Shown piece by piece: positions 24,755 through 34,323 of a DNA stretch of 64,000 bases. Numbering within the stretch: position 1 is the stretch's first letter; each line of letters starts with the position of its first letter. The notes under the pieces are model-generated. The model did not search any database. It saw only the letters and a program-made list of their open reading frames with translations, and had not been told where the DNA came from. Source of the stretch: Gemmatimonadaceae bacterium (GTDB taxonomy: Bacteria; Gemmatimonadota; Gemmatimonadetes; Gemmatimonadales; Gemmatimonadaceae). The DNA is taken from the NCBI GenBank assembly GCA_030835125.1, contig JAUQWM010000015.1, forward strand, positions 62,001-126,000, given 5' to 3'. The position numbers and the translations under genes were made by a program.

Positions 24755-27313
24755 ATGCTCGCTCTCAGCTCACTCCCGGTCATTGCCTCGCCAGCCGGAC
24801 GCCCGCGGCTCCGGGTCCTCGTCCATGCGATCACCCTGCTGGCTGCCATTCCGGTGGCGCCCCTGGCGCAGTCGGGGAGCGCGAGCGACCGGCCCCAGGC
24901 CAACTGGGAACTGTCCAACAAGTTCGGGACGCAGGCCCTCCAGCGCGTGACGTACAGCAGCACGCTCCAGCCGCGATGGATCGGCAAGACCGACTCCATG
25001 TGGTACAACTGGCGGAATCGGGAGGGGGCGACCTTCTACCTGGTCTACCCGCCCACGAAGGTCAAGCGTCCGTTGTTCGACCACGTCAAGCTGGCGGGCG
25101 CGCTGGCGACGGCACACCAGAAGCCTTACGAGCCGAACGCGCTTCCGTTCACGACGCTCAACTTCACCCGGGACCACAAGGCGATCCGCTTCACGGTGGA
25201 CTCGACCCGCTACGAGTGGAACCTGGTGACGGAGCAGATCCGGAGCATGGGCCGCCCGCCGCGCGGCGACTCCCTCCCGCCTGACGAGGAGCGCCAGGAA
25301 GGACAGGGCGGTGGCGGTGGTGGTGGGCGGGGCGGCGGGTTCGGCGGTGGGGCGGGACAGGACTTCCGCAACTTCTCACCCGACAGCACCGCGTTCGTGT
25401 TCGCGATGAACCACAACCTGTATGTCGTCGAGGTGGGGAAACCGGACACGGTCAGGATCACCACCGATGGCGCGCGCAACTACAGCTTCGGCTTCCGCGA
25501 CACGGCGACCGTGCAGCAGCAGGACGATGACGACGAGCAGCAGGGAGGTCGCCAGGGCGGTGCGCGCACGCGCGACCCGCGGGTGCGCGCGAACGTGACC
25601 TGGTCTCCCGACTCGAAGGCCTTCTTCACGCTGCGCAACGACTCACGCAAGGTGAAGGAGTTGTACCTGGTCAACGTGCTGGCCGAGCCCCGCCCGGCGC
25701 TGTCGTCGTACACGTACGCCATGCCGGGGGAGGAGGATGTCTCGCAGCAGGAGCTTCACGTCTACCGGCGCGGGGATCCCCAGGCGAAGCAGGTCAACCT
25801 GCGGAAGTGGCGCGACCAGCGGATCTTCTACACGCACTGGACGACCGGGTCATCCAGCCTCCGCCTCGTCAGGCGCGACCGGCCGCAGCGGCACCTCGAA
25901 CTGGTCGAGATCGACCTCGCCTCGGGCCAGTCGAAGACCTTGCTCACCGAGAGCGTGTCGAACGCGAACCTCGAGTCGCAGGCGCCGCGCTATGTGAAGG
26001 GTGGCGGCGACATGATCTGGTGGTCCGAGCGCACGGGCTGGGGTCACTACTACCTGTACGACCACCAGGGGACGTACAAGCGGCCGCTGACCTCGGGGAC
26101 GTGGCGTGCGGACCAGGTGGCCCAGGTGGATACGGTGGCGGGGGTGGTGTGGATCAGCGGCGTGGGTCGTGAGCGCGGCGAGAACCCGTACTATCGTCAC
26201 CTGTACCGGGTGAACGCCGACGGGTCGGGCTTCTCGCTGGTGGACGCGGGGGACTTCAACCATGCGGGCACACTGTCCCCGACGCGGAAGTACGTCGTCG
26301 ACAACTTCTCCCGGGTGAATGCGCCGACGAAGTCCGTCGTGCGGGACGGGACGGGGGCGGTCGTGATGGACCTCGAGGCGACCGACGTGTCCGCGCTCAA
26401 GGAGCTCGGCTGGCGCCCGCCCGAGCCGTTCGTGGTGAAGGCCGCCGACGGCGTGACGGACATCTACGGCAACATGTGGAGGCCGTTCGACTTCGACTCG
26501 ACGAAGAAGTACCCGATCGTGGCCCACGTGTATCCCGGGCCGCAGACGGAGCAGGTGAACATCCCGTTCAACGCCGGCGGCGTGCAACAGCAGCTCGCGC
26601 AGCTGGGGATGATCGTCATCCAGATCGGGAATCGCGGCGGCAGCCCGCTGCGGTCGAACGCGTACCAGAACTTCAGCTACTACAACCTCCGCGACTACGC
26701 CCTGGCCGACAAGAAGGCGGGCATCGAGCAACTCGCGGCGCGGCATTCCTGGATCGACCTGGAGCGCGTCGGGATCTACGGCCACTCCGGCGGCGGCTTC
26801 CTGACGGCGGCGGCGCTGATGCTCCCGCCGTACAACGACTTCTTCACGGTGGGCGTCTCCTCGTCAGGCAACCACGACAACAACATCTACAACCAGAACT
26901 GGAGCGAGCAGTACCACGGGCTGCGGACGGTGGCGGCCCGCGCCGACAGCGCGCGCGGCCGGCGCGCAGTGAACGGGCGCGGCCCGAGCGGCCTGACGTC
27001 GGCCGACACGGGGTTCGTCGACGACTCGCTCCGCTACGAGATCAAGGTCCCGACCAACATCGAGCTGGCGCCGAACCTGAAGGGGCGGCTGCTGCTGGCG
27101 ACGGGCGACATGGACAACAACGTGCACCCTGGCGGGACCATCCGGCTGGTGAACGCGCTGATCAAGGCCAACAAGCGCTTCGACTTCATCCTGCTCCCCG
27201 GCAAAGCGCACGGGTACGCGGACTACCAGCCGTACTTCAACCGGATGCTGATGGAGTACTTCGCCGAGCACCTGCTGGGAGACAACTACCGGCGCTCAGC
27301 GGAAATCAGGTGA
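24755..27313 (+). CDS. secreted S9 prolyl oligopeptidase family peptidase (second)
   Basis: The 852-residue protein has a long N terminus ending in a signal (LLAAIPVAPLAQS). The N-terminal propeller carries a long Gly-rich loop (GGGGGGGRGGGFGGGAG) and a Gln, Asp-rich loop (QQQDDDDEQQGG). The C-terminal hydrolase has the nucleophile Ser678 in YGHSGGGF, the Asp in TGDMDNNVHPGG and the His in GKAHGYADY. It is related to the protein at 10105 but has an extra 50-residue insert before the Asp. It should cleave extracellular peptides. The gene stops at the edge of a TGCAGAG repeat tract. Confidence 0.92.
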   Translation: MLALSSLPVIASPAGRPRLRVLVHAITLLAAIPVAPLAQSGSASDRPQANWELSNKFGTQALQRVTYSSTLQPRWIGKTDSMWYNWRNREGATFYLVYPPTKVKRPLFDHVKLAGALATAHQKPYEPNALPFTTLNFTRDHKAIRFTVDSTRYEWNLVTEQIRSMGRPPRGDSLPPDEERQEGQGGGGGGGRGGGFGGGAGQDFRNFSPDSTAFVFAMNHNLYVVEVGKPDTVRITTDGARNYSFGFRDTATVQQQDDDDEQQGGRQGGARTRDPRVRANVTWSPDSKAFFTLRNDSRKVKELYLVNVLAEPRPALSSYTYAMPGEEDVSQQELHVYRRGDPQAKQVNLRKWRDQRIFYTHWTTGSSSLRLVRRDRPQRHLELVEIDLASGQSKTLLTESVSNANLESQAPRYVKGGGDMIWWSERTGWGHYYLYDHQGTYKRPLTSGTWRADQVAQVDTVAGVVWISGVGRERGENPYYRHLYRVNADGSGFSLVDAGDFNHAGTLSPTRKYVVDNFSRVNAPTKSVVRDGTGAVVMDLEATDVSALKELGWRPPEPFVVKAADGVTDIYGNMWRPFDFDSTKKYPIVAHVYPGPQTEQVNIPFNAGGVQQQLAQLGMIVIQIGNRGGSPLRSNAYQNFSYYNLRDYALADKKAGIEQLAARHSWIDLERVGIYGHSGGGFLTAAALMLPPYNDFFTVGVSSSGNHDNNIYNQNWSEQYHGLRTVAARADSARGRRAVNGRGPSGLTSADTGFVDDSLRYEIKVPTNIELAPNLKGRLLLATGDMDNNVHPGGTIRLVNALIKANKRFDFILLPGKAHGYADYQPYFNRMLMEYFAEHLLGDNYRRSAEIR

Positions 27314-27474
27314 TTGCAGAGTGCAGAGTGCAGAGTGCAGAGTGCAGAGTGCAGAGTGCAGAGTGCAGAGTGCAGAATGGGCGGACTCGATGCACCGATG
27401 CAGCATCGACCATCGGACGGCACCTCACGTGCCTTCACTCTGCACTCCGCGATCTGCACTCTGCACTCTGCAAT
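27314..27474. repeat. TGCAGAG tandem and inverted repeat at a convergent junction
   Basis: About nine copies of the 7-base unit TGCAGAG run from 27315 to 27376. The reverse complement (units CTCTGCA) runs from about 27437 to 27472. The arms enclose about 60 bases of unrelated sequence. The tract lies between the convergent S9 peptidase and DUF4177-like genes. A close relative with the same unit lies at 59.3 kb. Confidence 0.92.
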
Positions 27475-27756
27475 TCACCCCCCGCGGGACCGCTTGAAGT
27501 AGTACCAGGTGCGGTCCCCGAACGGCACCACGCCGGCGAGTTCCCAGCCCTCGCTGCCTAACGCCTCAAGCTCGGCGTCGGTCAGCAGGGGGTCGCTGGC
27601 CGGGCGTTCCTGGCGGCGGTATTCCCATCGCCTGGTCATCTGGAAGGACTTGCCGTGGCCCTGCACGAAGTCGCCGGGCGGGACGCGCACCACGTCGGCC
27701 GGGGGACCTTCGGGCTGGCCGGCGTCGGCCAGGTCTGTCGCGTAGCGTTTCTGCAT
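27475..27756 (-). CDS. small protein with a DUF4177-like end
   Basis: The 93-residue cytoplasmic protein starts at an ATG with GGAG upstream. The last 40 residues (LTDAELEALGSEGWELAGVVPFGDRTWYYFKR) match the pattern seen in DUF4177 and related proteins, with the GWEL core and aromatic ending. The first half is Gly and Pro-rich and likely flexible. It lies just downstream of queD on the same strand, but no role in queuosine formation is known for this type. Confidence 0.72.
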   Translation of the reverse strand: MQKRYATDLADAGQPEGPPADVVRVPPGDFVQGHGKSFQMTRRWEYRRQERPASDPLLTDAELEALGSEGWELAGVVPFGDRTWYYFKRSRGG

Positions 27757-27832
27757 CGTGAGGCTCCTTCGACCCGCGGGCAGGGGAAGGTGCCGGTCGA
27801 GGCTCCCGTGGGCAAGTGTCCCGGCGGCCCGG

Positions 27833-28192
27833 TCAGCCGGGGCCCCGGTAGATGCACCCGGCCGTGCACGTTTCCCTGACCTCCACGGCACTGAGGATGG
27901 GGACGTCCGGCCGCAGGCGGTCCCAGATCCACGTCGCCAGGACCTCGCTGGTGGGGTTCTCGAGCCCGGGGACCTCGTTCAGGTAGTGATGGTCCAGGAC
28001 GCGATGGAGCGGCGCGAACGCCTGCTTCAGGTCGGCGAAGTCGATCACCCAGCCCAGGTGCGGGTCGACCGGACCGGAGACGGTGATCCGGACATGGAAC
28101 GAGTGGCCGTGCAGCCGGGCGCACTTGTGGCCCGGGGGCACGTTAGGCAGCCGGTGCGCGGCCTCGAACGAGAACTCGACGAACAGGTCCAT
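27833..28192 (-). CDS. queD: 6-carboxy-5,6,7,8-tetrahydropterin synthase
   Basis: This 119-residue enzyme converts 7,8-dihydroneopterin triphosphate to 6-carboxytetrahydropterin, the second step to preQ0. Zinc ligands H13, H28 and H30 (FEAAHRL, LHGHSF) and the catalytic Cys24 (HKCARLHGH) are visible, as is the late HHYLN and ENPTSE. It is downstream of queE on the same strand with an 87-base gap that holds a strong hairpin, so its level may be set apart from queC and queE. Confidence 0.96.
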   Translation of the reverse strand: MDLFVEFSFEAAHRLPNVPPGHKCARLHGHSFHVRITVSGPVDPHLGWVIDFADLKQAFAPLHRVLDHHYLNEVPGLENPTSEVLATWIWDRLRPDVPILSAVEVRETCTAGCIYRGPG

Positions 28193-28226
28193 GGTGCGAG
28201 GGAGCGTGAGTGAGGAAGGGAGGATC

Positions 28227-28257
28227 CCCGGGCCGCGGCGTCGCGCCGCGGCCCGGG
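28227..28257 (-). terminator. very stable GC hairpin between queE and queD
   Basis: CCCGGGCCGCGGCG (28227-28240) pairs perfectly with CGCCGCGGCCCGGG (28244-28257) around a three-base TCG loop, giving a 14-base-pair all-GC stem. There is no T-tract, so it may pause polymerase or protect an mRNA end rather than terminate. Confidence 0.55.
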
Positions 28258-28279
28258 ACCGGCGCGCGGGACCTGTGTC

Positions 28280-28909
28280 CTATCGCAGCCCGAGCATCTT
28301 GTGCGTCTGGAGGCTGAGCCGCCATTGCGGGTGGCGGAGGCAGTACTCCACGGCGGCGCGTGTGTTGGCGGCCAGGTCGGGTCCGTCCATCGGCTGCAGG
28401 AAGAAATGCCGGAAATCCCAGCCGGCATACCGTTCGGGAGGCGCGCCGTCCTGCGGATAGACCAGCTTCAGCTCCTCGCCGCGGGTAAGGACGGTCTCGG
28501 CACTGGCCTTCGGGCTGACGCAGGTCCAGTCGATGCCGGGCGGCGGCAGGCAGGTGCCGTTCGTCTCGACGGCCACCTCGAAGCCGGCCGCGTGCAGGGC
28601 GTCCACCGCCGCGCGGTCGAGCTGCAGCAGCGGCTCGCCGCCGGTGCAGACCACGAGCGGACGTCCGCTGCCGTTGCCCTGCCAGGCAGCGCGGATCGCG
28701 GCCGCAAGGTCGGAGGCGGAGGCGAACCTGCCCCCGTCCGGCCCGACCCCGACGAACTCCGTATCGCAGAACCGGCAGGTGGCGCTGTCGCGATCGGCCT
28801 CACGGCCCGTCCACAGGTTGCAACCGCTGAACCGGCAGAAGACGGCGGGGCGTCCGGCCTGCGCTCCCTCGCCCTGCAGCGTGTAGAAGATTTCCCGGAC
28901 GGTGTACAT
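28280..28909 (-). CDS. queE: 7-carboxy-7-deazaguanine synthase (radical SAM)
   Basis: This 209-residue enzyme rearranges carboxytetrahydropterin to 7-carboxy-7-deazaguanine. The radical SAM cysteines are in the extended CX14CX2C form known from QueE (CNLWTGR, then CRFC). YTLQGEGAQAGRPAVFCRFSGC, CTGGEPLLQL and VETNGT are further hallmarks. The start is the ATG at 28909, which overlaps the queC stop by ATGA. Confidence 0.95.
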   Translation of the reverse strand: MYTVREIFYTLQGEGAQAGRPAVFCRFSGCNLWTGREADRDSATCRFCDTEFVGVGPDGGRFASASDLAAAIRAAWQGNGSGRPLVVCTGGEPLLQLDRAAVDALHAAGFEVAVETNGTCLPPPGIDWTCVSPKASAETVLTRGEELKLVYPQDGAPPERYAGWDFRHFFLQPMDGPDLAANTRAAVEYCLRHPQWRLSLQTHKMLGLR

Positions 28910-29619
28910 CAGCGCGCTGCCGCCGGCGCATAACGAGCGGGGTCCGTCAGGCCCGCCTCGGCGAACCCCTTCAGCCGGAGCTGGCACGAATCGCAGCGGC
29001 CGCAGGCCGCCCCGTCCGGCGCGGGGTCGTAACAGCTGGTGGTCGCCGCGAAGTCCACGCCGAGCGTGACCCCGAGCTCGATGATCTCGCGCTTGGTCAT
29101 GCGGATGAGCGGCGCGTGGATCACCAGCCGACGGCCCTCGATACCCGCGCGCGTCGCCAGGTTGGCCATGCGCTCGAAGGACTCGATGAACTCCGGGCGG
29201 CAGTCAGGATACCCGGAGTAGTCGAGGGCATTCACGCCGATGAACACGTCGCTCGCGCCGGTCACCTCGGCCAGCGCCAGCGCGTACGCGAGGAAGATCG
29301 TGTTCCGGGCCGGAACGTACGTGACCGGGATCGACTGGTCGACCGCGAGCGCGCGATCCTTCGGGACGTCGCCGCTGCCGGTCAGGGCCGAGCCGCCGAA
29401 CGTGGCGAGGTCGATATCGACCACCACGTGACGGGCGACATCATACGCCCGGGCGCTGCGCGTCGCCGCCTCGATCTCGAGCTTGTGGCGCTGGCCGTAC
29501 CGGAATGACAGCGCGTGAAGCAGGAAGCCCTGCTTGTGGGCGAGGGCGAGCAGGGTCGTGGAGTCGAGCCCGCCACTCAGGAGCAGGACGGCTGGACGGG
29601 GAACGGTCGCATCGGTCAT
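28909..29619 (-). CDS. queC: 7-cyano-7-deazaguanine synthase
   Basis: This 236-residue enzyme converts 7-carboxy-7-deazaguanine to preQ0 using ATP and ammonia. The PP-loop [11 protein letters not shown] near residue 14, [17 protein letters not shown] and [11 protein letters not shown] are characteristic. A zinc site is built by the cysteine set [17 protein letters not shown]. The gene is first in the queC-queE-queD operon. No queF or tgt is present in the window. Confidence 0.96.
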   Translation of the reverse strand: MTDATVPRPAVLLLSGGLDSTTLLALAHKQGFLLHALSFRYGQRHKLEIEAATRSARAYDVARHVVVDIDLATFGGSALTGSGDVPKDRALAVDQSIPVTYVPARNTIFLAYALALAEVTGASDVFIGVNALDYSGYPDCRPEFIESFERMANLATRAGIEGRRLVIHAPLIRMTKREIIELGVTLGVDFAATTSCYDPAPDGAACGRCDSCQLRLKGFAEAGLTDPARYAPAAAR

Positions 29620-29689
29620 CGACCGAAAGATGCCACCCGTGCCGCGGATGGAGATACCCCGGTGGATCGGGGTGCGCCCCCCGCCAGGG

Positions 29690-31396
29690 TTAACCCTTGA
29701 GCGCTCCCACCATTTCCCGGAGCTGCTCCGAGCCGTGCATCAGCTGGGTGGAGGCCGAACTCATCTGCTCGCATGCCGCGCTCTGCTCCTGGGTGGCCGC
29801 GCTGACCTGCTGGGCGGCGGCGGCGTGACCTTCCGCGGTGCGGGCGATCGACTGGACGCCTTCGGCCGCCGTTGCCACGATCGCGGCGTTGCGCTCGGCG
29901 CGCATCGCGACGTCGCCGGCCGCGGTGCGTGTCCGCTCTGCGGCCGAGGTGATGGCGTCCAGCGCCGAGTCGATGTTCCGTGAGACGGTCTCGATCTCGC
30001 CGACGTTCGCCACACCCGCTTCCATCGCCCGCGTCGTGGACGACACCCTCGCCGTCACGACCTGCGTCAGCTGGACGACGTCCTCGGCGGCCACCTGCGC
30101 CTGTTCCGCCAGCTTCCTGACCTCATCGGCCACCACGGCAAAGCCGCGGCCGGCGTTCCCGGCGCGTGCGGCCTCGATCGCGGCATTGAGTGCCAGCAGG
30201 TCCGTCTGTTCGGCGATGCGGCTGACCGTGGCCACGAACCGGTTGATGTCCTCCGCGGTGTGGTTCAGCGCCACGACCTCCCGGGCCGCTTCCTGGACGG
30301 TGCTGCGCACGGATTCGAGGATGCCCAGCGCCCGCTCGATCTCGGTCCGTCGCGCGCGTGCCGATTCGCCGATGGCGCCTGCGAGGTTGGTCACCTCGCC
30401 GGATCCCGCCCGCATCTCGTCGGCGTTCGAGCGGATGGACCGCAGCGCCTCGTCGACGGTCTTCAGTTGCCGCACCTGGCTTTCAGCGCCGCTGGAGACC
30501 TCGGTCATCGACGTCGCCATCTGGGTCGCCGAGGCGGAGATCTGCTCGGTCACGTTGGCGAGGTCGCGGGCGGAGCTGGCCACGTCATCGGCGGTCGTGT
30601 TGGCGACGGCGACGACGCGCGCCAGCGAGTCGGCGGTGGTGTTCATGGCCTCGGCGAGCTCCCGGAACTCGCCAGGCATCTCGCCCTCGGTGCGCGCGCC
30701 GAAGTTCCCGCTGCTGAGGGCGCGCGCGTGGGTGACCAGGCGGCGCATCGGCTGCGAGATCCAGTTCACGGTGCTGAAGACCACGAACAGCCCCAGCACC
30801 ACCGAGACGGCGATGGCGACGAGCATCCACATCGCCCGGCGCTCGACGTCCACGCGCAGGGCGCGCGAGGCATCGGTCACGACCCGCGACTTGAGGACGG
30901 CCAGCTGGTCGAGGTCCCGGGTCAGGCTGTCCACCATGCCGCGGGCCAGGCCGGCGGCGCGATCGGACTCGTCGCGCCGGCCGAGGTCGGCCAGCCGATG
31001 GGCGAGCGCATAACGAGTCTCGATGGCCGACAGGGTGGCATCGACGCCGGCGATGAGCGCGAGTTCATCCTCCGCCTGCCCGCGATTCAGGTACATGTCG
31101 CGCTGGACGCGGTGCGCCTCCGAGGCGAACTGCCGGAACTCGGCCTGCGAGGCCGAGTCGCGCGACTGCAGGTACCGCGCGGCGGCGGCCAGTTCCTGCG
31201 ACACGCTGGCCGAGAGCCGTGAGGCCTGCTGCCCATCCTCCTGGACGTCGGCCAGCGTCTCGCCGATCAGCGTGGACATCGTCAGCATGGACGCGCGGGC
31301 GATGAGGCCCGCGGCGACGAACAGGCCGACCAGCAGCCAGAAGCCGGCGAGCAGGCGCTGGCGGATGCTCCGGAATCGAACGACGGGCCTGGTCAT
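29690..31396 (-). CDS. methyl-accepting chemotaxis protein
   Basis: The 568-residue receptor has a membrane segment at about 14-32 and a second near 190-212 ([19 protein letters not shown]). The 155-residue periplasmic domain between them is helical and looks like a four-helix-bundle sensor. A HAMP domain follows ([20 protein letters not shown]). The cytoplasmic signalling hairpin has the conserved tip [24 protein letters not shown]. It starts in ATGA overlap with the substrate-binding protein gene, a strong hint that the two work together in taxis. No other che genes are in the window. Confidence 0.93.
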   Translation of the reverse strand: MTRPVVRFRSIRQRLLAGFWLLVGLFVAAGLIARASMLTMSTLIGETLADVQEDGQQASRLSASVSQELAAAARYLQSRDSASQAEFRQFASEAHRVQRDMYLNRGQAEDELALIAGVDATLSAIETRYALAHRLADLGRRDESDRAAGLARGMVDSLTRDLDQLAVLKSRVVTDASRALRVDVERRAMWMLVAIAVSVVLGLFVVFSTVNWISQPMRRLVTHARALSSGNFGARTEGEMPGEFRELAEAMNTTADSLARVVAVANTTADDVASSARDLANVTEQISASATQMATSMTEVSSGAESQVRQLKTVDEALRSIRSNADEMRAGSGEVTNLAGAIGESARARRTEIERALGILESVRSTVQEAAREVVALNHTAEDINRFVATVSRIAEQTDLLALNAAIEAARAGNAGRGFAVVADEVRKLAEQAQVAAEDVVQLTQVVTARVSSTTRAMEAGVANVGEIETVSRNIDSALDAITSAAERTRTAAGDVAMRAERNAAIVATAAEGVQSIARTAEGHAAAAQQVSAATQEQSAACEQMSSASTQLMHGSEQLREMVGALKG

Positions 31397-32484
31397 GAGC
31401 CGCTCCCGTCGCGCTCGACGGCCAGGGCGCCGCTCCGGATCCGCGTCATGACCACGCCCCGGCCGACGACATCTCCCGTCTCCCGGAACGAGATCGACCC
31501 GGTCACGCCCGGGTGCGGCTCGGTCGTCCCGAGCCGGACGAGCCACTCACGGATACCCGACCGCGATGGCCCGGCCTCCTCGATGGCGCGTGCCAGCAGC
31601 ATCGTGGCATCGTACGCGAGGGCGGCGTTGCCGTCGGGGTCCTCGTGGTACCGCTCGCGATAGGCGCGGACGAAGCGCTGGGCCTCGCTGCGGGGATCCT
31701 GGGCGGAGAACGGGGCGCCAACAAAGGCGCCCTCGGCGATGACGGTGTCGCCAGCCAGCGGCGTCCAGCCGTCTCCGCCCATGAACGAGGCGTCCAGCAA
31801 CTGGCGCCGGGCCTCCCGGAGGAAGGCGCGTCCCGACGCATCGGTGCCGGCCACGAACACGAGGTCCGGGCCCCGCGTGCGGAGATACGAGACGTACGGC
31901 TCGAGCGACGACCGCCCATCCGAGGGGATCGGATCCATGGCCACCACCTCACCGGTGTATCCGCGGCGGAACGATTCGGCGAGGCCGCGCCCGTAGGAAT
32001 TGTTCTCGAACAGGATGGCGGCCCGCTGGAATCCGCGCGCAGTCGCGAAGCGCGCCATGGCCAGTCCGTTCGCCGAGTCCGACGGAATGACCCGGAACGC
32101 CCAGGTCGAGATGCCGCTGAGGTCCGGGGAACTCGCCGTCGTCGCGATGGCAGCGAGGCCGTGATCGTACACCGGCGCCGCCGCCATCATGGCGCCCGAG
32201 GTCACGTGACCGATCACGCCCACGATGCTGCGATTCGCGACGAACTCGGCGGCGATCGAGGCCGCCTTCGACCCATCGCCCTGGTCGTCGCGCTCGATGA
32301 GGCGCAGCGGGCGCCCGTCGACACCGCCGCGCTCGTTGATCTCGGCGAGGGCGAGGTCGATGCCCTGCTTGTTCATGCGCCCGAAGGCTTCGCCCCACGG
32401 TCCGGCCGCGCCGATATAGACCGGACCGGACGAGCGTGCGCAGGCAAGCATGCCTGCGAGCATGACGAGGAGAAGTCGTGGCAT
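31393..32484 (-). CDS. branched-chain amino-acid type substrate-binding lipoprotein
   Basis: The 363-residue protein starts at the ATG at 32484, with a lipoprotein signal ([12 protein letters not shown]). The periplasmic-binding fold of the LivJ/ANF-receptor type is shown by [38 protein letters not shown] and [16 protein letters not shown]. No permease or ATPase genes are near. Its stop overlaps the chemoreceptor start (ATGA), so it may present a ligand to that receptor rather than to a transporter. Confidence 0.9.
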   Translation of the reverse strand: MPRLLLVMLAGMLACARSSGPVYIGAAGPWGEAFGRMNKQGIDLALAEINERGGVDGRPLRLIERDDQGDGSKAASIAAEFVANRSIVGVIGHVTSGAMMAAAPVYDHGLAAIATTASSPDLSGISTWAFRVIPSDSANGLAMARFATARGFQRAAILFENNSYGRGLAESFRRGYTGEVVAMDPIPSDGRSSLEPYVSYLRTRGPDLVFVAGTDASGRAFLREARRQLLDASFMGGDGWTPLAGDTVIAEGAFVGAPFSAQDPRSEAQRFVRAYRERYHEDPDGNAALAYDATMLLARAIEEAGPSRSGIREWLVRLGTTEPHPGVTGSISFRETGDVVGRGVVMTRIRSGALAVERDGSGS

Positions 32485-32584
32485 CCGGGCGGGAAGAAGG
32501 GCGGTGTCGAGGCTACCGTAAGGACGCCGCCCTCGCCGGAGCCGCAACCACGGCTACCGTCCCGGTGACACCAGCGATCCGGCG

Positions 32585-32613
32585 CGTAACTGCGCCCCGG
32601 GCGCGCAGTTACG
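32585..32613 (-). terminator. hairpin downstream of the oligopeptide-binding gene
   Basis: CGTAACTGCGC (32585-32595) pairs perfectly with GCGCAGTTACG (32603-32613) around a seven-base loop, eight bases after the stop of the oligopeptide-binding protein gene. It probably separates that gene from the chemoreceptor pair. Confidence 0.55.
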
Positions 32614-32620
32614 AAATCGC

Positions 32621-34264
32621 CTACCGGTCCCTGGGGAGCCTGCCGGCGGGCGGGATCGACCAGAAGCGGAGATTGCGCCACCAGGCGTCCGTGCCCGGCA
32701 CGGGCTGGACCCGACGATTGAGCGCGAGGAAGGCCCTGTTCTCGTAGAGCCAGACGGCGGCGACGTCGTCCGCGATGCGCTGATAGGCCGCCCGATAGAG
32801 CCGGCGGCCCTGCTCAGGATCCAGCGCGTTCGCGGCGCTGTCCATCGCCGCATCCGCGGCAGCGCTGCCGTACAACTGCAGGTTCGACGCGCGGTTGGCC
32901 GGCGTCGCGCTGTGCCACGACCCGCGCAGCGCGCCGGGCGAGGGGTCGCTGGCCCAGTTGTTGATCAGCGCGTCGAACTTGCCGGTGAACATCCGCTCGC
33001 CCACGACGGAGATGTCGGCGCCGTCCACGTCCACCTGCACGCCGACCGGGCGCAACTGGGCCTGGATGAGTTCCGCGTACCGGCGGCGCGGCGGGCTGGT
33101 GGCGGGGAACATGAGCCCGAAGCGCAGCGGACGCCCGCCCTTCTCGCGCACGCCATCCCCGTCGCCGTCGCGCCAGCCTAACGAATCGAGCAGCCGGCCG
33201 GCACCGGCGGCGTCGAACGCGGGCATCGCGAGGGCGGTGTCGGCCGTGGCGAGCGTCCGCGAGAAGGGACCGGAGCCAAGGTACGCCAGCGTGTCGTAGA
33301 CGTTCTTCAGGAGGGCGCGGCGGTCGATCGCCATCGCGAGGGCGCGCCGGATGCCGATGTCACTGAACAGCGGGTGCGGCCGGGCGGCATTGGCGGGGTC
33401 GCGCCAGTTGAAGCCCATGTAGCCGTAGTTGAGGCTGGTCGCCGGCACGGCCCGCACCTGCTCCTGCGCCGCCAGCTGCGCCATGCCGTCCGGCGTGACG
33501 GTCTCGAGAAGGTCCGCCTCACCGGCGAGCACCTTCACCAGCGCGCCGGGGACGTCCGGGTTCAGCGCCCAGATCACGCGGTTCAGCAGCGGGCGACCGA
33601 GGTGGTATGTCGTGTCCGCCGCGACCTCGAGCGCCGCGCGCGCGTCCCAGCGGACGAAACGGAAGGGGCCCGATCCCACCGGGCTGCGCGCCAGCGGATG
33701 GCTCGCGAGGTTGGCCCGGTCGGCGTCGCGCAGCAGGTGCTCCGGCATGACCAGGAGATTGTATGCCAGTGCGTAGAACTGCTCCGGCGAACGGCGCGCG
33801 TACCAGGCCACGGCCGTCAGCGAATCCGGCGTGGAGATGGAGTCCACGTCGGCGAAGGACTCGGCCATGCGCGAGCCGACCTTCGGGTCCTGGTACAGTG
33901 CGAGCGAAAGGCGCACGTCGCGGGACGTGACCGGCTGACCGTCGTGCCACCGCGCGCGGGGATCGAGACTGAAGGCGATGGAGAGCGAATCGGCGCTCCA
34001 CTGCCAGGACCGGGCCAGCCGCGGCTTCCAGCCGGCGTCCCCGAATGTGTTCAGGTCCGCGGGTATTTCGGCGAGGACGTCGAACACCTGGTCGGCGATC
34101 TGCTTCTCCTGGGCGAGGCGAAGCAGTGGGGGCATCAAGGTGCCCGGTTCCGCCGGCAGGGCGATCACGAGCGTGCCGCCGGTGTCACCGGCCGTCGCGG
34201 CCCCGCGGTCGTTGGACGTGCAGGCGGCCGTGACGGCCAGGATCGTCGCGAGGCGGAAGCGCAT
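32621..34264 (-). CDS. oligopeptide/nickel-type ABC substrate-binding lipoprotein (SBP_bac_5)
   Basis: The 547-residue protein has a short lipoprotein signal (LATILAVTAAC). The SBP_bac_5 fold is shown by GGTLVIALPAEPGTLMPP, WKPRLARSWQWSADSLSIAFSLDPRARWHDGQPVTSRDV, GSGPFRFVRWD and the late AMAIDRRALLKNVY. It would bind peptides or similar solutes at the outer face of the inner membrane or in the periplasm. No permease is adjacent. It might also serve in sensing, next to the chemoreceptor and second binding protein on the same strand. Confidence 0.9.
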   Translation of the reverse strand: MRFRLATILAVTAACTSNDRGAATAGDTGGTLVIALPAEPGTLMPPLLRLAQEKQIADQVFDVLAEIPADLNTFGDAGWKPRLARSWQWSADSLSIAFSLDPRARWHDGQPVTSRDVRLSLALYQDPKVGSRMAESFADVDSISTPDSLTAVAWYARRSPEQFYALAYNLLVMPEHLLRDADRANLASHPLARSPVGSGPFRFVRWDARAALEVAADTTYHLGRPLLNRVIWALNPDVPGALVKVLAGEADLLETVTPDGMAQLAAQEQVRAVPATSLNYGYMGFNWRDPANAARPHPLFSDIGIRRALAMAIDRRALLKNVYDTLAYLGSGPFSRTLATADTALAMPAFDAAGAGRLLDSLGWRDGDGDGVREKGGRPLRFGLMFPATSPPRRRYAELIQAQLRPVGVQVDVDGADISVVGERMFTGKFDALINNWASDPSPGALRGSWHSATPANRASNLQLYGSAAADAAMDSAANALDPEQGRRLYRAAYQRIADDVAAVWLYENRAFLALNRRVQPVPGTDAWWRNLRFWSIPPAGRLPRDR

Positions 34265-34323
34265 GGGCGCGGTGGTCGGAATCGTTAGGTAGGCGGGAAG
34301 GCCGGGGACTGCTGGCTAGACGA

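Noticed and set aside
27314-27474. CRISPR array
   Set aside because: The repeats are contiguous 7-base units without unique spacers, and no cas gene is present.
31393-34264. A complete ABC importer around the two substrate-binding proteins
   Set aside because: No permease or ATPase gene is found on either side.
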